NCBI RefSeq assembly: GCF_003667575.1
Contig: NZ_RCUY01000005.1
Span: forward strand, 248,001 to 312,000
Length of the DNA: 64,000 bases
DNA from: Mycetocola lacteus
Lineage (GTDB): Bacteria; Actinomycetota; Actinomycetes; Actinomycetales; Microbacteriaceae
Reading direction: 5' to 3'
Under the pieces are notes generated by a model. It did no database searches and was not told the origin of the DNA. It saw only the letters and a program-made list of their open reading frames with translations. Position 1 is the stretch's first letter. The number at the start of each line of letters is the position of its first letter. Shown here one piece after another: positions 24,365 to 33,120 of the stretch. Position numbers and translations under genes: made by a program.

Positions 24365-25516
24365 CTAACCAACCAGGATCCGCGCCTCGAGGCGCTGACG
24401 GATCTGGTCTACAAGGAGTTGCCGTGCGCCCCAGAGCACCGCCGAGGGTCCGGTGAGGCTCGTGCGTACGGCGAGTTCGGGGTGGGCATCACTCGTGATG
24501 CCCCGTGCTACCCGGGTGGCAAACGCGTCTCCGCCGGCCACGCCGGTGGGTCCGCCGAGGACCACGAGTGCCGGGTCCAGGACCGCGAGCACTGGGTCCA
24601 GGGCGAGGGCCACGCGATCGGCCAGGGCCTCCAGCGCCGCCGGGTTTTCACCCAGACCCTGGACCGCCTCGGCATAGTCGCCGGTGCGCGACTGCCCCAG
24701 CAGTTCGAGCACCGCGGGGCCACCCAGCAGGTCGGTGGTGTCGGCGGGTTCTCCGGTGTCCGGGCGGGTCGCCGCCAGGTAGCCGATCTCCCCCGCCCCG
24801 CCGGCCGCGCCGCGGTGCAACACACCGCCCAGGTCGACCCCGACACCGAGGCCCTCGCCGAGCCACAGCAGCGCGAAACTACTCGCGTCCTGTGCGGCAC
24901 CGGCGGCGCGTTCGGCCATCGTGGCCAGGTTCACATCGTTTTCCAGGGTGATGTCGATGCCCAGCGCCGTCTCGATCCGCTCCCGCGAACCGGTTGCGGG
25001 CCAGCCCGGCAGGGTGTCGCTCAGCGAGAGTCGGTCGCGTTCGCGCCACACCGCCGCCTGTACCCCGACCGCGACCGCGGCCACGGCATCCACCGAGACC
25101 TCGGCGGCCGCACAGGCCGCGTCGATCGCCGCGCGAATGTCTCCCTCGGGCGAGCGTTTCCGCCCGGCCAGGGGAATCTTGGCGATGGGATGCTCGGTGC
25201 CGATGGCATCCACCAGCACGGCCTCCAGGAAGCCCGCGTGCATGCTCACCGCAACGCCGGTGATCCGATCCGCCCGCACCCCGTAGGACACGGCGGTCGG
25301 GCCGCGGCTCCCCGAGACCTCCCCGACCGGGGCGATCAGCTCGGCGCCCTCCAGGCGCGCCAGCATCTGCCCCGCGGTGGGCTTGGACATCCCCGACAGC
25401 TCCCCCAGCTGCGCCCGCGTGAGCGGACCGTGGGTCAGCAGCAGGTGCAGCGCGGTGCGGTCGTTCTGCACCCGCAGCCAGGTGGATGTTCCCGGATCGA
25501 TGTGTGTCTGTGTCAT
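24365..25516 (-). CDS. ROK-family transcriptional regulator
   Basis: 383 residues. N-terminal winged helix (about 15-75: LLLTHGPLTRAQLGELSGMS, KPTAGQMLARLEGAELI) joined to a ROK sugar-binding/kinase-like domain (about 85-380), with DLGGVLHRGAAGGAGEIGYL in place of the usual ROK zinc-site signature; no clear Cys-rich zinc cluster is seen. NagC/Mlc-type ROK proteins repress sugar operons until a sugar ligand binds. It is embedded in the transporter operon (ATGA overlap with the upstream ATPase gene), suggesting local autoregulation. The palindrome at 31028-31045 is a candidate target. Confidence 0.85.
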   Translation of the reverse strand: MTQTHIDPGTSTWLRVQNDRTALHLLLTHGPLTRAQLGELSGMSKPTAGQMLARLEGAELIAPVGEVSGSRGPTAVSYGVRADRITGVAVSMHAGFLEAVLVDAIGTEHPIAKIPLAGRKRSPEGDIRAAIDAACAAAEVSVDAVAAVAVGVQAAVWRERDRLSLSDTLPGWPATGSRERIETALGIDITLENDVNLATMAERAAGAAQDASSFALLWLGEGLGVGVDLGGVLHRGAAGGAGEIGYLAATRPDTGEPADTTDLLGGPAVLELLGQSRTGDYAEAVQGLGENPAALEALADRVALALDPVLAVLDPALVVLGGPTGVAGGDAFATRVARGITSDAHPELAVRTSLTGPSAVLWGARQLLVDQIRQRLEARILVG

Positions 25517-26367
25517 GTCGTTATCCCCTCCGCACGAACCTCGGCGCGCAGCTGCCCGAGTCGATCGGGATCAGCGGCGGCTTCTAGCAGGGTACGCGTG
25601 TATTCGTGCTGGGGGTTCAAAATGACGGAGTCGGGCTCGCCGCGCTCCACAATCTTGCCGCGATACATGACCATGATCTCGTCGGAGAAGTGCCGGGCGG
25701 TGGCCAGGTCGTGGGTGATGTAGAGCACACCCAGCCCCTCGCTGCGCTGCAGTTCGGCGAGCAGGTTCAGCACGCCCAGTCGGATCGAAACGTCGAGCAT
25801 CGATACCGGCTCATCGGCCACGATGTAGGTCGCCCCCGGGGCCAGGGCCCGGGCGATGGCCACCCGCTGACGCTGTCCACCGGAGAGCTCATGCGGACGG
25901 CGGTCGGCATACCGCGAAGCCGGGGTCAGCTGCACCCGCTCCAGCAGCTCATACGCCCGCTCCTTGATCTGCTTGGAGGAGAGGTGCGGGTGGTGGATGC
26001 GCAGCGGACGCTCCACGTGGTGCAGGATCGTGTGGAACGGGTTGAGCGAGGCAAACGGGTCCTGGAAAACCATCTGCACCTTCGAGCGGTAGCGCTCGAG
26101 GGCGCGGCCCCGCGTGGGAGCGGGGGCTCCGTCAAGCAGAACCTGCCCTCCGGTGGCGTTTTCCAGCCGTGAGATGATCCGCGCAACCGTGGACTTGCCC
26201 GATCCGCTCTCCCCCACCAGGGCGATGGTACGCCCGGGCTCGAGGGTGAAGGACACATCCGAGACCGCGTGCAGCACGTTGCGCTTGAAACCCGAGCGCA
26301 GCGTGTAGTCGCGCTTGAGGTTTCTGACTTCCAGGGTCGAGGGACCGTGGGGCTTGGCGTGACTCAT
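25513..26367 (-). CDS. Oligopeptide/oligosaccharide ABC transporter ATPase (OppF/DppF type)
   Basis: 284-residue ATPase, one of two for this importer. Walker A GESGSGKST, signature LSGGQRQRVAIARAL, Walker B TYIVADEPVSMLD, switch His in YITHDLATA. The C-terminal extension ends ILNPQHEYTRTLLEAAADPD, the oligopeptide-type tail. It overlaps the DppD-type gene upstream and the ROK gene downstream by four bases each. In actinobacteria this transporter class also carries cello- and chito-oligosaccharides, which fits the GH4 and kinase neighbours. Confidence 0.9.
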   Translation of the reverse strand: MSHAKPHGPSTLEVRNLKRDYTLRSGFKRNVLHAVSDVSFTLEPGRTIALVGESGSGKSTVARIISRLENATGGQVLLDGAPAPTRGRALERYRSKVQMVFQDPFASLNPFHTILHHVERPLRIHHPHLSSKQIKERAYELLERVQLTPASRYADRRPHELSGGQRQRVAIARALAPGATYIVADEPVSMLDVSIRLGVLNLLAELQRSEGLGVLYITHDLATARHFSDEIMVMYRGKIVERGEPDSVILNPQHEYTRTLLEAAADPDRLGQLRAEVRAEGITT

Positions 26368-27245
26368 GCGATACCTCCGGACGGGGTGGGAGCTGAAACG
26401 GGCGTTTCCCCGTGGCCGAGGCGAACAAAGTCGCCCCGCTCGCCACGCAGGCTGGGGAAGCTGGCCAGCAGTTTCTGGGTGTACTCGTGCTGCGGGTCGT
26501 GATAGATCTTCTCGGCGTCGTCGAGTTCCACGATCGCCCCGTCCCGCATGATCGCGATCCGGTCGCTGATCTCGATCAGCAGCGGCAGGTCGTGGGTGAT
26601 GAAGATCACCGCGAAGCCCAGCCGCTCGCGCAGCCGCATGATCTCGCGGATGATCCCGCGCTGCACCACCACATCCAGTGCGGTGGTGGGCTCGTCCATG
26701 ATCATGACCTGCGGGTTGAGCGCCAGGGCCATCGCGATCATGATGCGCTGACGCATACCGCCGGAGAGCTCGTGCGGGAACGCCCCGAGTCGGTTCGGGT
26801 CCACCCCGACCAGCTCAAGCAGTTCCGCCGAGCGCTCGCGGCGCTGGGCCTTGCGCATGCCCGGACGGTGGGTGATGAACACATCCTCCAGCTGGGCCTG
26901 AACGGTCATCACCGGGTTCAGTGAGTTCATCGAACCCTGGAACACCATCGAGACCTTGTCCCAGCGGAAGCGGCGCAGCCCCTCACCAGAGAGACCCACC
27001 ACGTTGATGTCGGTGCCGTCCACGTCGTGGAATTCCACATCGCCGCCGGTCATGACCGCGGGTGCCTTGAGCAGGCGGTTTAGCCCGTAGGCGAACGTGG
27101 TTTTTCCGCAGCCGGATTCTCCGGCAAGCCCGAGGATTTCCCCGCGGTGCAGGGTCAGGGACACATCCTTGACGGCCTGCACGGGCGGGTCAACCTCATA
27201 GGTAATACTCACGCCGTGGGCGGTGAGGACCGGGGTGGCACTCAT
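26364..27245 (-). CDS. ABC transporter ATPase (OppD/DppD type)
   Basis: 293 residues. Walker A GESGCGKTT, Q-loop in MVFQGSMNSLNPVMTV, signature ELSGGMRQRIMIAMAL, Walker B VMIMDEPTTALD. The C-terminal YHDPQHEYTQKLLASFPSL marks the oligopeptide subfamily. Pairs with the OppF-type ATPase as a heterodimer under the two permeases. Four-base overlaps with both neighbours show one coupled transcript. Confidence 0.9.
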   Translation of the reverse strand: MSATPVLTAHGVSITYEVDPPVQAVKDVSLTLHRGEILGLAGESGCGKTTFAYGLNRLLKAPAVMTGGDVEFHDVDGTDINVVGLSGEGLRRFRWDKVSMVFQGSMNSLNPVMTVQAQLEDVFITHRPGMRKAQRRERSAELLELVGVDPNRLGAFPHELSGGMRQRIMIAMALALNPQVMIMDEPTTALDVVVQRGIIREIMRLRERLGFAVIFITHDLPLLIEISDRIAIMRDGAIVELDDAEKIYHDPQHEYTQKLLASFPSLRGERGDFVRLGHGETPVSAPTPSGGIA

Positions 27246-28261
27246 GCGATCGCTCCGTTTTCGCTGACGCTACGACCCTCGCGGTTGGCCTTGCGCTGGT
27301 TGCGCGCGGCCTGCGGCGCGAGGCGCAGCTTGGGGTTGACGATCTCATCGATCGCGAAGTTAATCAGGGACAGTCCGGTACCCAGCAGGGCGATCAACGC
27401 CCCCGGCGGAATGAACCACCACCAGGCCTGACTGCCCACGGCCTGCCCGGTCTGGGCATCGTTGAGCATGGTGCCCAGGGTGATTGATCCGGTCGGACCC
27501 AGTCCCAGGTAGGACAGGCCGGCCTCACCGAGGATCGCGAAGATCACACCGAATATCAGCTGGGCCGCCAGCAGCGGGACCAGGTTCGGCAGGATCTCCA
27601 CAAAGATGACCCGCAGCGGACGCTCGCCGGCCACCCGGGAGGCGGCGACATAGTCACGCATCCGCAGCGACTTGGCGGTGGCTCGCAGCACCACGGCGGA
27701 TCCGGCCCAGCCGGTGATGCCCAGCACGATGGCCACCAGGAACGAGCTTCGGGCAAACGGCCCCAGCCCCTCGGTGTTCTGCACGTAGGCGGCGATAACC
27801 ATGACCAGCGGCAGACCGGGGATCACCAGCATGATGTTGGTGAGCAGGGTCAGGATCTCATCCACCACCCCGCCGAAGTATCCGGCCAGCACACCAAACA
27901 GGATGGCCAGCAGCAGCGCCAGCGCCCCGGCAACCACACCCACAAACAGCGAGCCGCGGGTACCCCAGGCGAGCTGGGCGAAGACGTCGTAGCCGAGCTT
28001 GGTGGTACCGAGGATGTGTCCATCCCCCGGTGGCAGCAACGCGTCGTTACCGGAGAAGCGCGGGTCCTGCACAAAGAACGGTGCCAGGATTCCGAACAGT
28101 GCGATGACCACCACGATGATGATGCCGGTCAGCAGCTTGCCGGAGATCCGCGGCAGCGGCCGACGCTTGCGGTCGTTCTTGGCGATCCGAATCGTCGCGA
28201 GGGTGGAGGTGGGGGTGGGTCCGGTACGAACCGGGACCTCGGGCGTCGTGTTGTCAGCCAC
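27242..28261 (-). CDS. ABC transporter permease (OppC/DppC type)
   Basis: 339-residue inner-membrane subunit. A cytoplasmic N-tail is followed by a first membrane helix (LTGIIIVVVIALFGILAPFF), then the DppC-type periplasmic segment LGTTKLGYDVFAQLAWGTRGS and five more helices. The ATPase-coupling loop is RDYVAASRVAGERPLRVIF (EAA-like). The tail of about 45 residues past the last helix is basic. Overlaps the partner permease by eight bases. Confidence 0.9.
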   Translation of the reverse strand: MADNTTPEVPVRTGPTPTSTLATIRIAKNDRKRRPLPRISGKLLTGIIIVVVIALFGILAPFFVQDPRFSGNDALLPPGDGHILGTTKLGYDVFAQLAWGTRGSLFVGVVAGALALLLAILFGVLAGYFGGVVDEILTLLTNIMLVIPGLPLVMVIAAYVQNTEGLGPFARSSFLVAIVLGITGWAGSAVVLRATAKSLRMRDYVAASRVAGERPLRVIFVEILPNLVPLLAAQLIFGVIFAILGEAGLSYLGLGPTGSITLGTMLNDAQTGQAVGSQAWWWFIPPGALIALLGTGLSLINFAIDEIVNPKLRLAPQAARNQRKANREGRSVSENGAIA

Positions 28262-29264
28262 GGTGTCTCACTCTCGGGTCAATAAATCCGTAAATCATTT
28301 CCATCAGGAAGTTCGCCGCGAGCACCGCCAGGGTGATCACCAGGAACACGCCCTGCATCAGCGAATAGTCCAGGCCCTGAACCGACTGGATCATCAGCTT
28401 GCCGATACCCGGGTAGCTGAACACCTGCTCGGTCACGATGGATCCGGCCACCACGAAGCCCAGCGCGATTCCGAAGCCGGCCAGGCTCGGAATCACCGCG
28501 TTGCGGGCGGCGTAGCGGGTGCGGATCCGGCTCGGGGTAAGGCCCTTGGCCTCGGCGGTGACCACATAGTCCTCGGACATGGTCTGGACCATCATGTTGC
28601 GCATGCCCAGCAGCCAGCCACCCACCGAGGAAATCACGATGGTGATGGCGGGCAGGATCGCATGGACCACGGTGCTGCCGAAGAAGGCCCAGCTCCATTC
28701 GGGCCCGCCGGGGAAGTCAAAGACGTCGTATCCGCCGATGATGGGCAACACACCCAACTGGACGGAGAGGACGGCGACCAGCACGAGTGCCAGCCAGAAA
28801 TACGGGATGGACTGCAGGAAGGTGGTGGCCGGAACCAGGTGGTCCACCCAGGTTCCACGCTTCCAGCCCACCCAGGCACCGGCGACGATGCCGAGGACAA
28901 AGGAGAGCACGGTGGCGACGCCGACCAGAATAACGGTCCAGGGCAGCGCCGCCCCGATCAGCTCGATAACCGGGGCCGGATACCGCGTCGAGGAGATCCC
29001 CAAATCTCCCTGCAGAATCCGACCCCAGTACGCGATGTACTGGTCCCAGAAGCTCATCCCCTTTTCAGCACCGAGCATCGAGGTGATCCCCCGAATGGTT
29101 TCCTCGGAGAGGGGCCTGCCTCCGTTTGCACGCCGGAGCTTCCCCAGCATGATCGCGGCCGGGTCACCCGGCAACAACCGTGGCAGAAGGAAGTTGAGCG
29201 AAACCGCAGCCCAGAGCGTGATGACGTAGAACAGGATTCGTCGAACATAAAAAACCACGTTCAA
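28254..29264 (-). CDS. ABC transporter permease (OppB/DppB type)
   Basis: 336-residue membrane subunit with six predicted helices. The first is YVRRILFYVITLWAAVSLNF, then LPRLLPGDPA, a family hallmark. The EAA-like loop reads EDYVVTAEAKGLTPSRIRTR, followed by YAARNAVIPSLAGF. Forms the channel with the OppC-type subunit. It starts 40 bases after the binding-protein stop, so all five transport genes form one unit. Confidence 0.9.
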   Translation of the reverse strand: MNVVFYVRRILFYVITLWAAVSLNFLLPRLLPGDPAAIMLGKLRRANGGRPLSEETIRGITSMLGAEKGMSFWDQYIAYWGRILQGDLGISSTRYPAPVIELIGAALPWTVILVGVATVLSFVLGIVAGAWVGWKRGTWVDHLVPATTFLQSIPYFWLALVLVAVLSVQLGVLPIIGGYDVFDFPGGPEWSWAFFGSTVVHAILPAITIVISSVGGWLLGMRNMMVQTMSEDYVVTAEAKGLTPSRIRTRYAARNAVIPSLAGFGIALGFVVAGSIVTEQVFSYPGIGKLMIQSVQGLDYSLMQGVFLVITLAVLAANFLMEMIYGFIDPRVRHRG

Positions 29265-29304
29265 CCCCCCTTTACTTGTGTGGTGATGGCCATGGGACCC
29301 ATTC

Positions 29305-30975
29305 CTACTTCGCGGGCTTCAGGTGGGTGAGAACGATAGCCGAGGCGGTGGACAGGTAGGGCAGCGGTGCCGCGTACAGGTCCTTCTCACTCGGCCATCC
29401 GGTGTAGTCCTTGGTGTTGAAGAACGCCTGGCTGGCGTTCAGGACCACGGGGATGTACGGCAGATCGCGGGCGATCTCGGTCTGGATCTTGGCGTAGGCC
29501 TCCTTCTTAATGGCCTCGTCCTCGGTGGCGGCGGCCACCTTCACCTCGGCATCCACGATCGGGTTGCTGTAGCGGGCGTAGTTGACACCCTTAACCGGCT
29601 GCTCCCCCACCTTGGCGGTGGCCGGGGTCGAGAAGTAACGGTCGTAGGTCGAGTACGGGTCCGCCACCAGCGACTGGGTCACGCCGTAGAGTGCCATCTG
29701 GAAGTTACCGTTAGCCAGCGGGGTCCAGTACTCGGCCTCGGAGACGGTGCGGTTGTTGATGCGAATGCCAGCCTTGGCGGCCTGCTCGCTGATCAGCTTG
29801 GCCGCGTCGTTGTAGTCGGTCCAGCCGTCCGGGGAGAACAGGTCGATCTCGAACGCCTTGCCGTCCTTCCCGTAGAATCCGTCGGATCCCTTGGTATAGC
29901 CGGCAGCCTCAAGGATGCCGTCAGCCTCGGTGATGTTGGGCTCCTGCGGGCTCTTGGCGAGGTCCGGGTTGGAGAGCCACTTCTCATCGCGCGGCAGCAG
30001 CGCGAACGAGGGTGAGGCGATGCCGGAGAGTCCGGCGAAGGCCTTGTCACCGATAGCGGTGCGGTCGATGGCCAGGTTGATCGCCTGACGCACGGCCGGG
30101 TCGGTCTGCGCGCCGGTGCAGCCCAGCTCCACCGAGGAGCAGGTGAGCATCGTGGTGGGGTCCTGCTGCTGGTTGAGGGTCGAGATGCGACCGTCCTTGG
30201 TGATCGCGTCGGGGTTGGCGATGAACTGACCTACCCAGTCGATCTTTCCGGTCTTCAGCAGGTCCTCGGAGGACTGGTTGGAGTCGATACCGATAACCTG
30301 CACGGTCTTGACCGCCGGGGCACCGTCACGGTACTCGGGGTTTGCTTCGACCGTGTAGGCCGCGTCGCTGAAGGACTTCAGCACGTACGGACCCGAACCC
30401 ACGGGCTTGGGGTTGGTCTCGGTGGTGTAGTCCTTGATGTCCTTCCAGATGTGCTCCGGAATAATCCAGGTGGATCCGAGGATCAGCGAGGCGGCGGTGA
30501 ACTTGGGGACCGAGTAGGTGAGGACAACGGTGGTGTCATCGGTGGCTTCTACCGACACCATCTCGGGGTCCTTGTTCGGGCCGTAACCGAAGGTGAAGGC
30601 GACGTCCTTGGCGGTGAGGGCTGTTCCATCGGACCACTTCTGATCGGCTTTGATCTTGATCGTCAGGACGGTGCCATCTTCGCTGTACTCATACTTGTCG
30701 CCGATCAGGCCGGTGGCCGGGTCTGCGGAGAGCTGGTTGAAGAAGAACAGGGGCTCGTAAATCGGCCCGAAGGTGAAGTGGGCGGCGGTGTCCACGGAGA
30801 ACGGGTTGAAGTTGTTGTTGATGGGGGTCATTGATCCCGACCAGACCCGCAGCGGTCGGTCGGATCCGCCGGATCCGCCCTCTCCGTTGCTGGCGCACCC
30901 GGTCAGGGTGAGTGCGAGTGCTGCCGCACCGGCGGCGAACATCATGCCTAGTCGTTTGCGTCGACTCGTGGCCAT
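29305..30975 (-). CDS. Solute-binding lipoprotein SBP1 (family 5, Opp/Dpp type)
   Basis: 556 residues. Signal peptide with lipobox LTGC, then the family-5 core (RPLRVWSGSMTPINNNFNPF, TGLIGDKYEYSEDGTVLTIK, WSDGTALTAKDVAFTF). I start at ATG 30975 (MATSRRKRLGMMF) with AAGAGG nine bases upstream; upstream in-frame codons lack a ribosome site. It is a clear paralogue of SBP2 next door. Sits directly before the permease genes, so it should be the main receptor of this importer. Own promoter candidate with operator at 31028-31063. Confidence 0.9.
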   Translation of the reverse strand: MATSRRKRLGMMFAAGAAALALTLTGCASNGEGGSGGSDRPLRVWSGSMTPINNNFNPFSVDTAAHFTFGPIYEPLFFFNQLSADPATGLIGDKYEYSEDGTVLTIKIKADQKWSDGTALTAKDVAFTFGYGPNKDPEMVSVEATDDTTVVLTYSVPKFTAASLILGSTWIIPEHIWKDIKDYTTETNPKPVGSGPYVLKSFSDAAYTVEANPEYRDGAPAVKTVQVIGIDSNQSSEDLLKTGKIDWVGQFIANPDAITKDGRISTLNQQQDPTTMLTCSSVELGCTGAQTDPAVRQAINLAIDRTAIGDKAFAGLSGIASPSFALLPRDEKWLSNPDLAKSPQEPNITEADGILEAAGYTKGSDGFYGKDGKAFEIDLFSPDGWTDYNDAAKLISEQAAKAGIRINNRTVSEAEYWTPLANGNFQMALYGVTQSLVADPYSTYDRYFSTPATAKVGEQPVKGVNYARYSNPIVDAEVKVAAATEDEAIKKEAYAKIQTEIARDLPYIPVVLNASQAFFNTKDYTGWPSEKDLYAAPLPYLSTASAIVLTHLKPAK

Positions 30976-31027
30976 AGTAAAACCTCTTCTCATGAGCGTT
31001 AGAGCTGGATGGTGAAAGGTGTTGCTC

Positions 31028-31063
31028 GACAGCATCCTTGCTGTCTGTTCTCAGGAGATTATA
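31028..31063 (-). promoter_or_regulatory. Candidate promoter and operator for SBP1 and the transport operon
   Basis: A perfect -10 TATAAT on the minus strand (31058-31063) with a TTTACT element 15 bases upstream (31079-31084). Just downstream, around +6 to +23, is the inverted repeat GACAGCA-N4-TGCTGTC (31028-31045), well placed for a repressor such as the ROK protein of this operon. Confidence 0.5.
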
Positions 31064-31157
31064 GGAAAAGAGGTTTCCAGTAAAGCACTTTCTTGTTTAT
31101 TTTTGGTCACGATTATGTTTCCAATCCGTCCTTGTATGTTCACCATGTTTCGGGATG

Positions 31158-31182
31158 GGCCCCGCACCCGAGGTGCGGGGCC
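31158..31182 (-). terminator. Hairpin after SBP2
   Basis: Perfect 11-bp arms GGCCCCGCACC (31158-31168) and GGTGCGGGGCC (31172-31182) with loop CGA, immediately past the SBP2 stop, separating it from the SBP1 promoter. No T-tract. Confidence 0.6.
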
Positions 31183-31187
31183 ACCCG

Positions 31188-32849
31188 CTACTTCACCGGG
31201 CTCAGGCGCGAGAGCACCACACCCGACGCGGTTGCCAGGTACGGCAAGGGTGCCGCGTAGAGGTTGGACTCACCGGGCCAGCCGGTGAAATCCCGGGAAT
31301 TGAAAAAGGACATGCTCGCGTTGAGAACCACCGGAATATAGGGCAGGTCCCGCGCAATCTCGGTCTGGATCCGGGCATACGCGGCCTTCTTGGCACCCTC
31401 ATCCTCGGTGGCCCCGGCCTCCGCCACCGCGGCGTCCACGATCGGGTTGCTGTAGCGCGCGAGGTTCAGACCTTTGGCTGGCGGCTGACCCACCGGTGCC
31501 GTGGAGGCGGTCGCGAAGAAGCGCTCATAGTTCGAATACGGGTCGGCAACCAGCGACTGCGACGCGCCATACAGCGCCATCTGGAAGCTTCCGTTGGTGG
31601 TCGGGGTCCAGTACTCGGCCAAGGAAACCGTACGATTCTTGATCCGGATTCCGGCGGCCGCCGCCTGCTCGCTGATCAGCTTGGCCGCATCGTTATAGTC
31701 GGTCCATCCATCCGGGGAGAACAGCTCGATTTCGATCGGCTTCCCGTCCTTGGCAAACAGCCCGTCGGCACCCCGGGAATAACCGGCTGCCTCCAGAATC
31801 GATCCGGCCTCGGCCACGTTGGCCTTCTGCGGGCTGGCTTCAAGCTTCGAGTCCGTCACCCACTTCTTGTCCCGCGGCAGCAACGCGAACGAGGGCGAGG
31901 CAACACCCGACTGGCCGGCAAACGCCTTGGATCCGATGGCCCCACGGTCGATGGCCACGTTGATCGCCTGGCGCACGGCCGGATCGGTTTGCGGTCCGGT
32001 ACATCCCAGCGCGGTCGAGGAGCAGGTCAGCAGAACGGTCGGATCCTGCTGCTGATTGAGGGTAGAGATGCTCCCTCCCGAGGTGATCGTGTCCGGATTG
32101 GCGATGAACTGCCCAGCCCAGTCGATCTTGCCCGTTTTGAGCAGGTCTTCGGCCGACTGATTGGAGTCGATCGCGATGTTCTGCACGGTCTTGACCGCGG
32201 GTGCCCCGTCACGGAAGTTGGGATTGGCCTCGACGGTGTACGAGGCGTCGGTCACGTTCTTCAACACGTAGGGTCCCGACCCGATCGGCTTCTGATTGGT
32301 TTCGGTGGCGGAGTCGGTGATGCCCGACCAGATCCGCTCGGGGATGATCCAGGTCGCCCCCAGAATCTGCGACGCCGCGGTGAACTTGGGGACCGCGAAG
32401 GTGAGCACCACGGTGGTGTCGTCAGTGGCCACCGCGGACACCAGATCGTCCGGCTTGTTTGAACCATAACCAAACGAGAATGCAACATCCTGGGTGGTGA
32501 GTGGGGTGCCGTCGGACCACTTCTGATTGGGCTTAATGGCCACCGTCAGGACGGTTCCGTCGGCGTTGTACTCATACGAGTCCCCGATCAGTCCGGTGGG
32601 TTTTTCATCGGCGAGCTGGTTGAAGAAAAACAGGGGTTCGTAGATCACCCCGTAGGTAAAGTGGGCGGCCGTGCCCGGCGCAAACGGGTTGAAATTATTG
32701 GTGATCGGAGAGGTGGCCCCCGACCACACGCGCAGGGGTCGCTCGGCCCCCACCTTCCCACCACCATCGGCGCACCCGGTCAATACCAGTGCTGCCGCGG
32801 CCAGTCCGGCCACCAGGGCTGCGAACTTCCTTCTGCGTCGTAACGACAT
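31188..32849 (-). CDS. Solute-binding lipoprotein SBP2, paralogue of SBP1
   Basis: 553 residues. Lipobox LTGC after an Arg-rich start MSLRRRRKFAALVAG; same family-5 core as SBP1 with long near-identical stretches (RPLRVWSG, LIGDSYEYNADGTVLTVAIK, DGWTDYNDAAKLISEQAA). It has its own ribosome site (AGAGGGA) and terminator, so it can be expressed apart from the transporter. Two receptors sharing one channel usually widen the substrate range or differ in affinity; which applies here cannot be read from sequence. Confidence 0.9.
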   Translation of the reverse strand: MSLRRRRKFAALVAGLAAAALVLTGCADGGGKVGAERPLRVWSGATSPITNNFNPFAPGTAAHFTYGVIYEPLFFFNQLADEKPTGLIGDSYEYNADGTVLTVAIKPNQKWSDGTPLTTQDVAFSFGYGSNKPDDLVSAVATDDTTVVLTFAVPKFTAASQILGATWIIPERIWSGITDSATETNQKPIGSGPYVLKNVTDASYTVEANPNFRDGAPAVKTVQNIAIDSNQSAEDLLKTGKIDWAGQFIANPDTITSGGSISTLNQQQDPTVLLTCSSTALGCTGPQTDPAVRQAINVAIDRGAIGSKAFAGQSGVASPSFALLPRDKKWVTDSKLEASPQKANVAEAGSILEAAGYSRGADGLFAKDGKPIEIELFSPDGWTDYNDAAKLISEQAAAAGIRIKNRTVSLAEYWTPTTNGSFQMALYGASQSLVADPYSNYERFFATASTAPVGQPPAKGLNLARYSNPIVDAAVAEAGATEDEGAKKAAYARIQTEIARDLPYIPVVLNASMSFFNSRDFTGWPGESNLYAAPLPYLATASGVVLSRLSPVK

Positions 32850-33120
32850 GGACGGTCCCTCTTCTCTCGAGCGTCTTTGCTGGATGGGGCGGCGAGTTTC
32901 GTGTCACGACCCTGCGGGCGACACTATAAAAATCCCGATTTGCGGTATAGCTGGGCGGTGTTATCCGACCCGGTTCTCCCCCGGGGTTTCGGGAAAATCT
33001 CGCCCAAATTGGGTCACATCCGGTTGCGGACATTGAGGACAAACTTCGTGTTTGCTCGGGTTCGCGGTCTAATGGAAGATGTGCCTCCCGCCAGGAGACC
33101 GCGATAAAAAAGGAGCAATC
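32850..33120. promoter_or_regulatory. Divergent intergenic region, SBP2 / alcohol dehydrogenase
   Basis: Holds a candidate minus-strand -10 TATAGT (32923-32928) flanked by GTGTC/GACAC arms (32901-32905, 32920-32924), and a plus-strand -10-like TCTAAT (33068-33073). Neither has a convincing -35. CCCAA-A-TTGGG lies at 33003-33013. No small gene seen. Confidence 0.35.

Noticed and set aside
23138..25723. 861-codon open frame on the plus strand
   Set aside because: It runs antisense to GH4 and ROK genes that have complete family motifs; the product is low-complexity Gly/His/Arg/Gln, typical of antisense frames in high-GC DNA.
27999..29330. Long plus-strand frame opposite the two permeases
   Set aside because: Composition is His/Gln/Asp-rich with no domain; the minus strand codes two clear permeases.
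33079..33120. ATG 33079 as start of the alcohol dehydrogenase
   Set aside because: It adds a Cys/Lys-rich leader foreign to the family and has no ribosome site; TTG 33121 follows AAGGAGCAATC.
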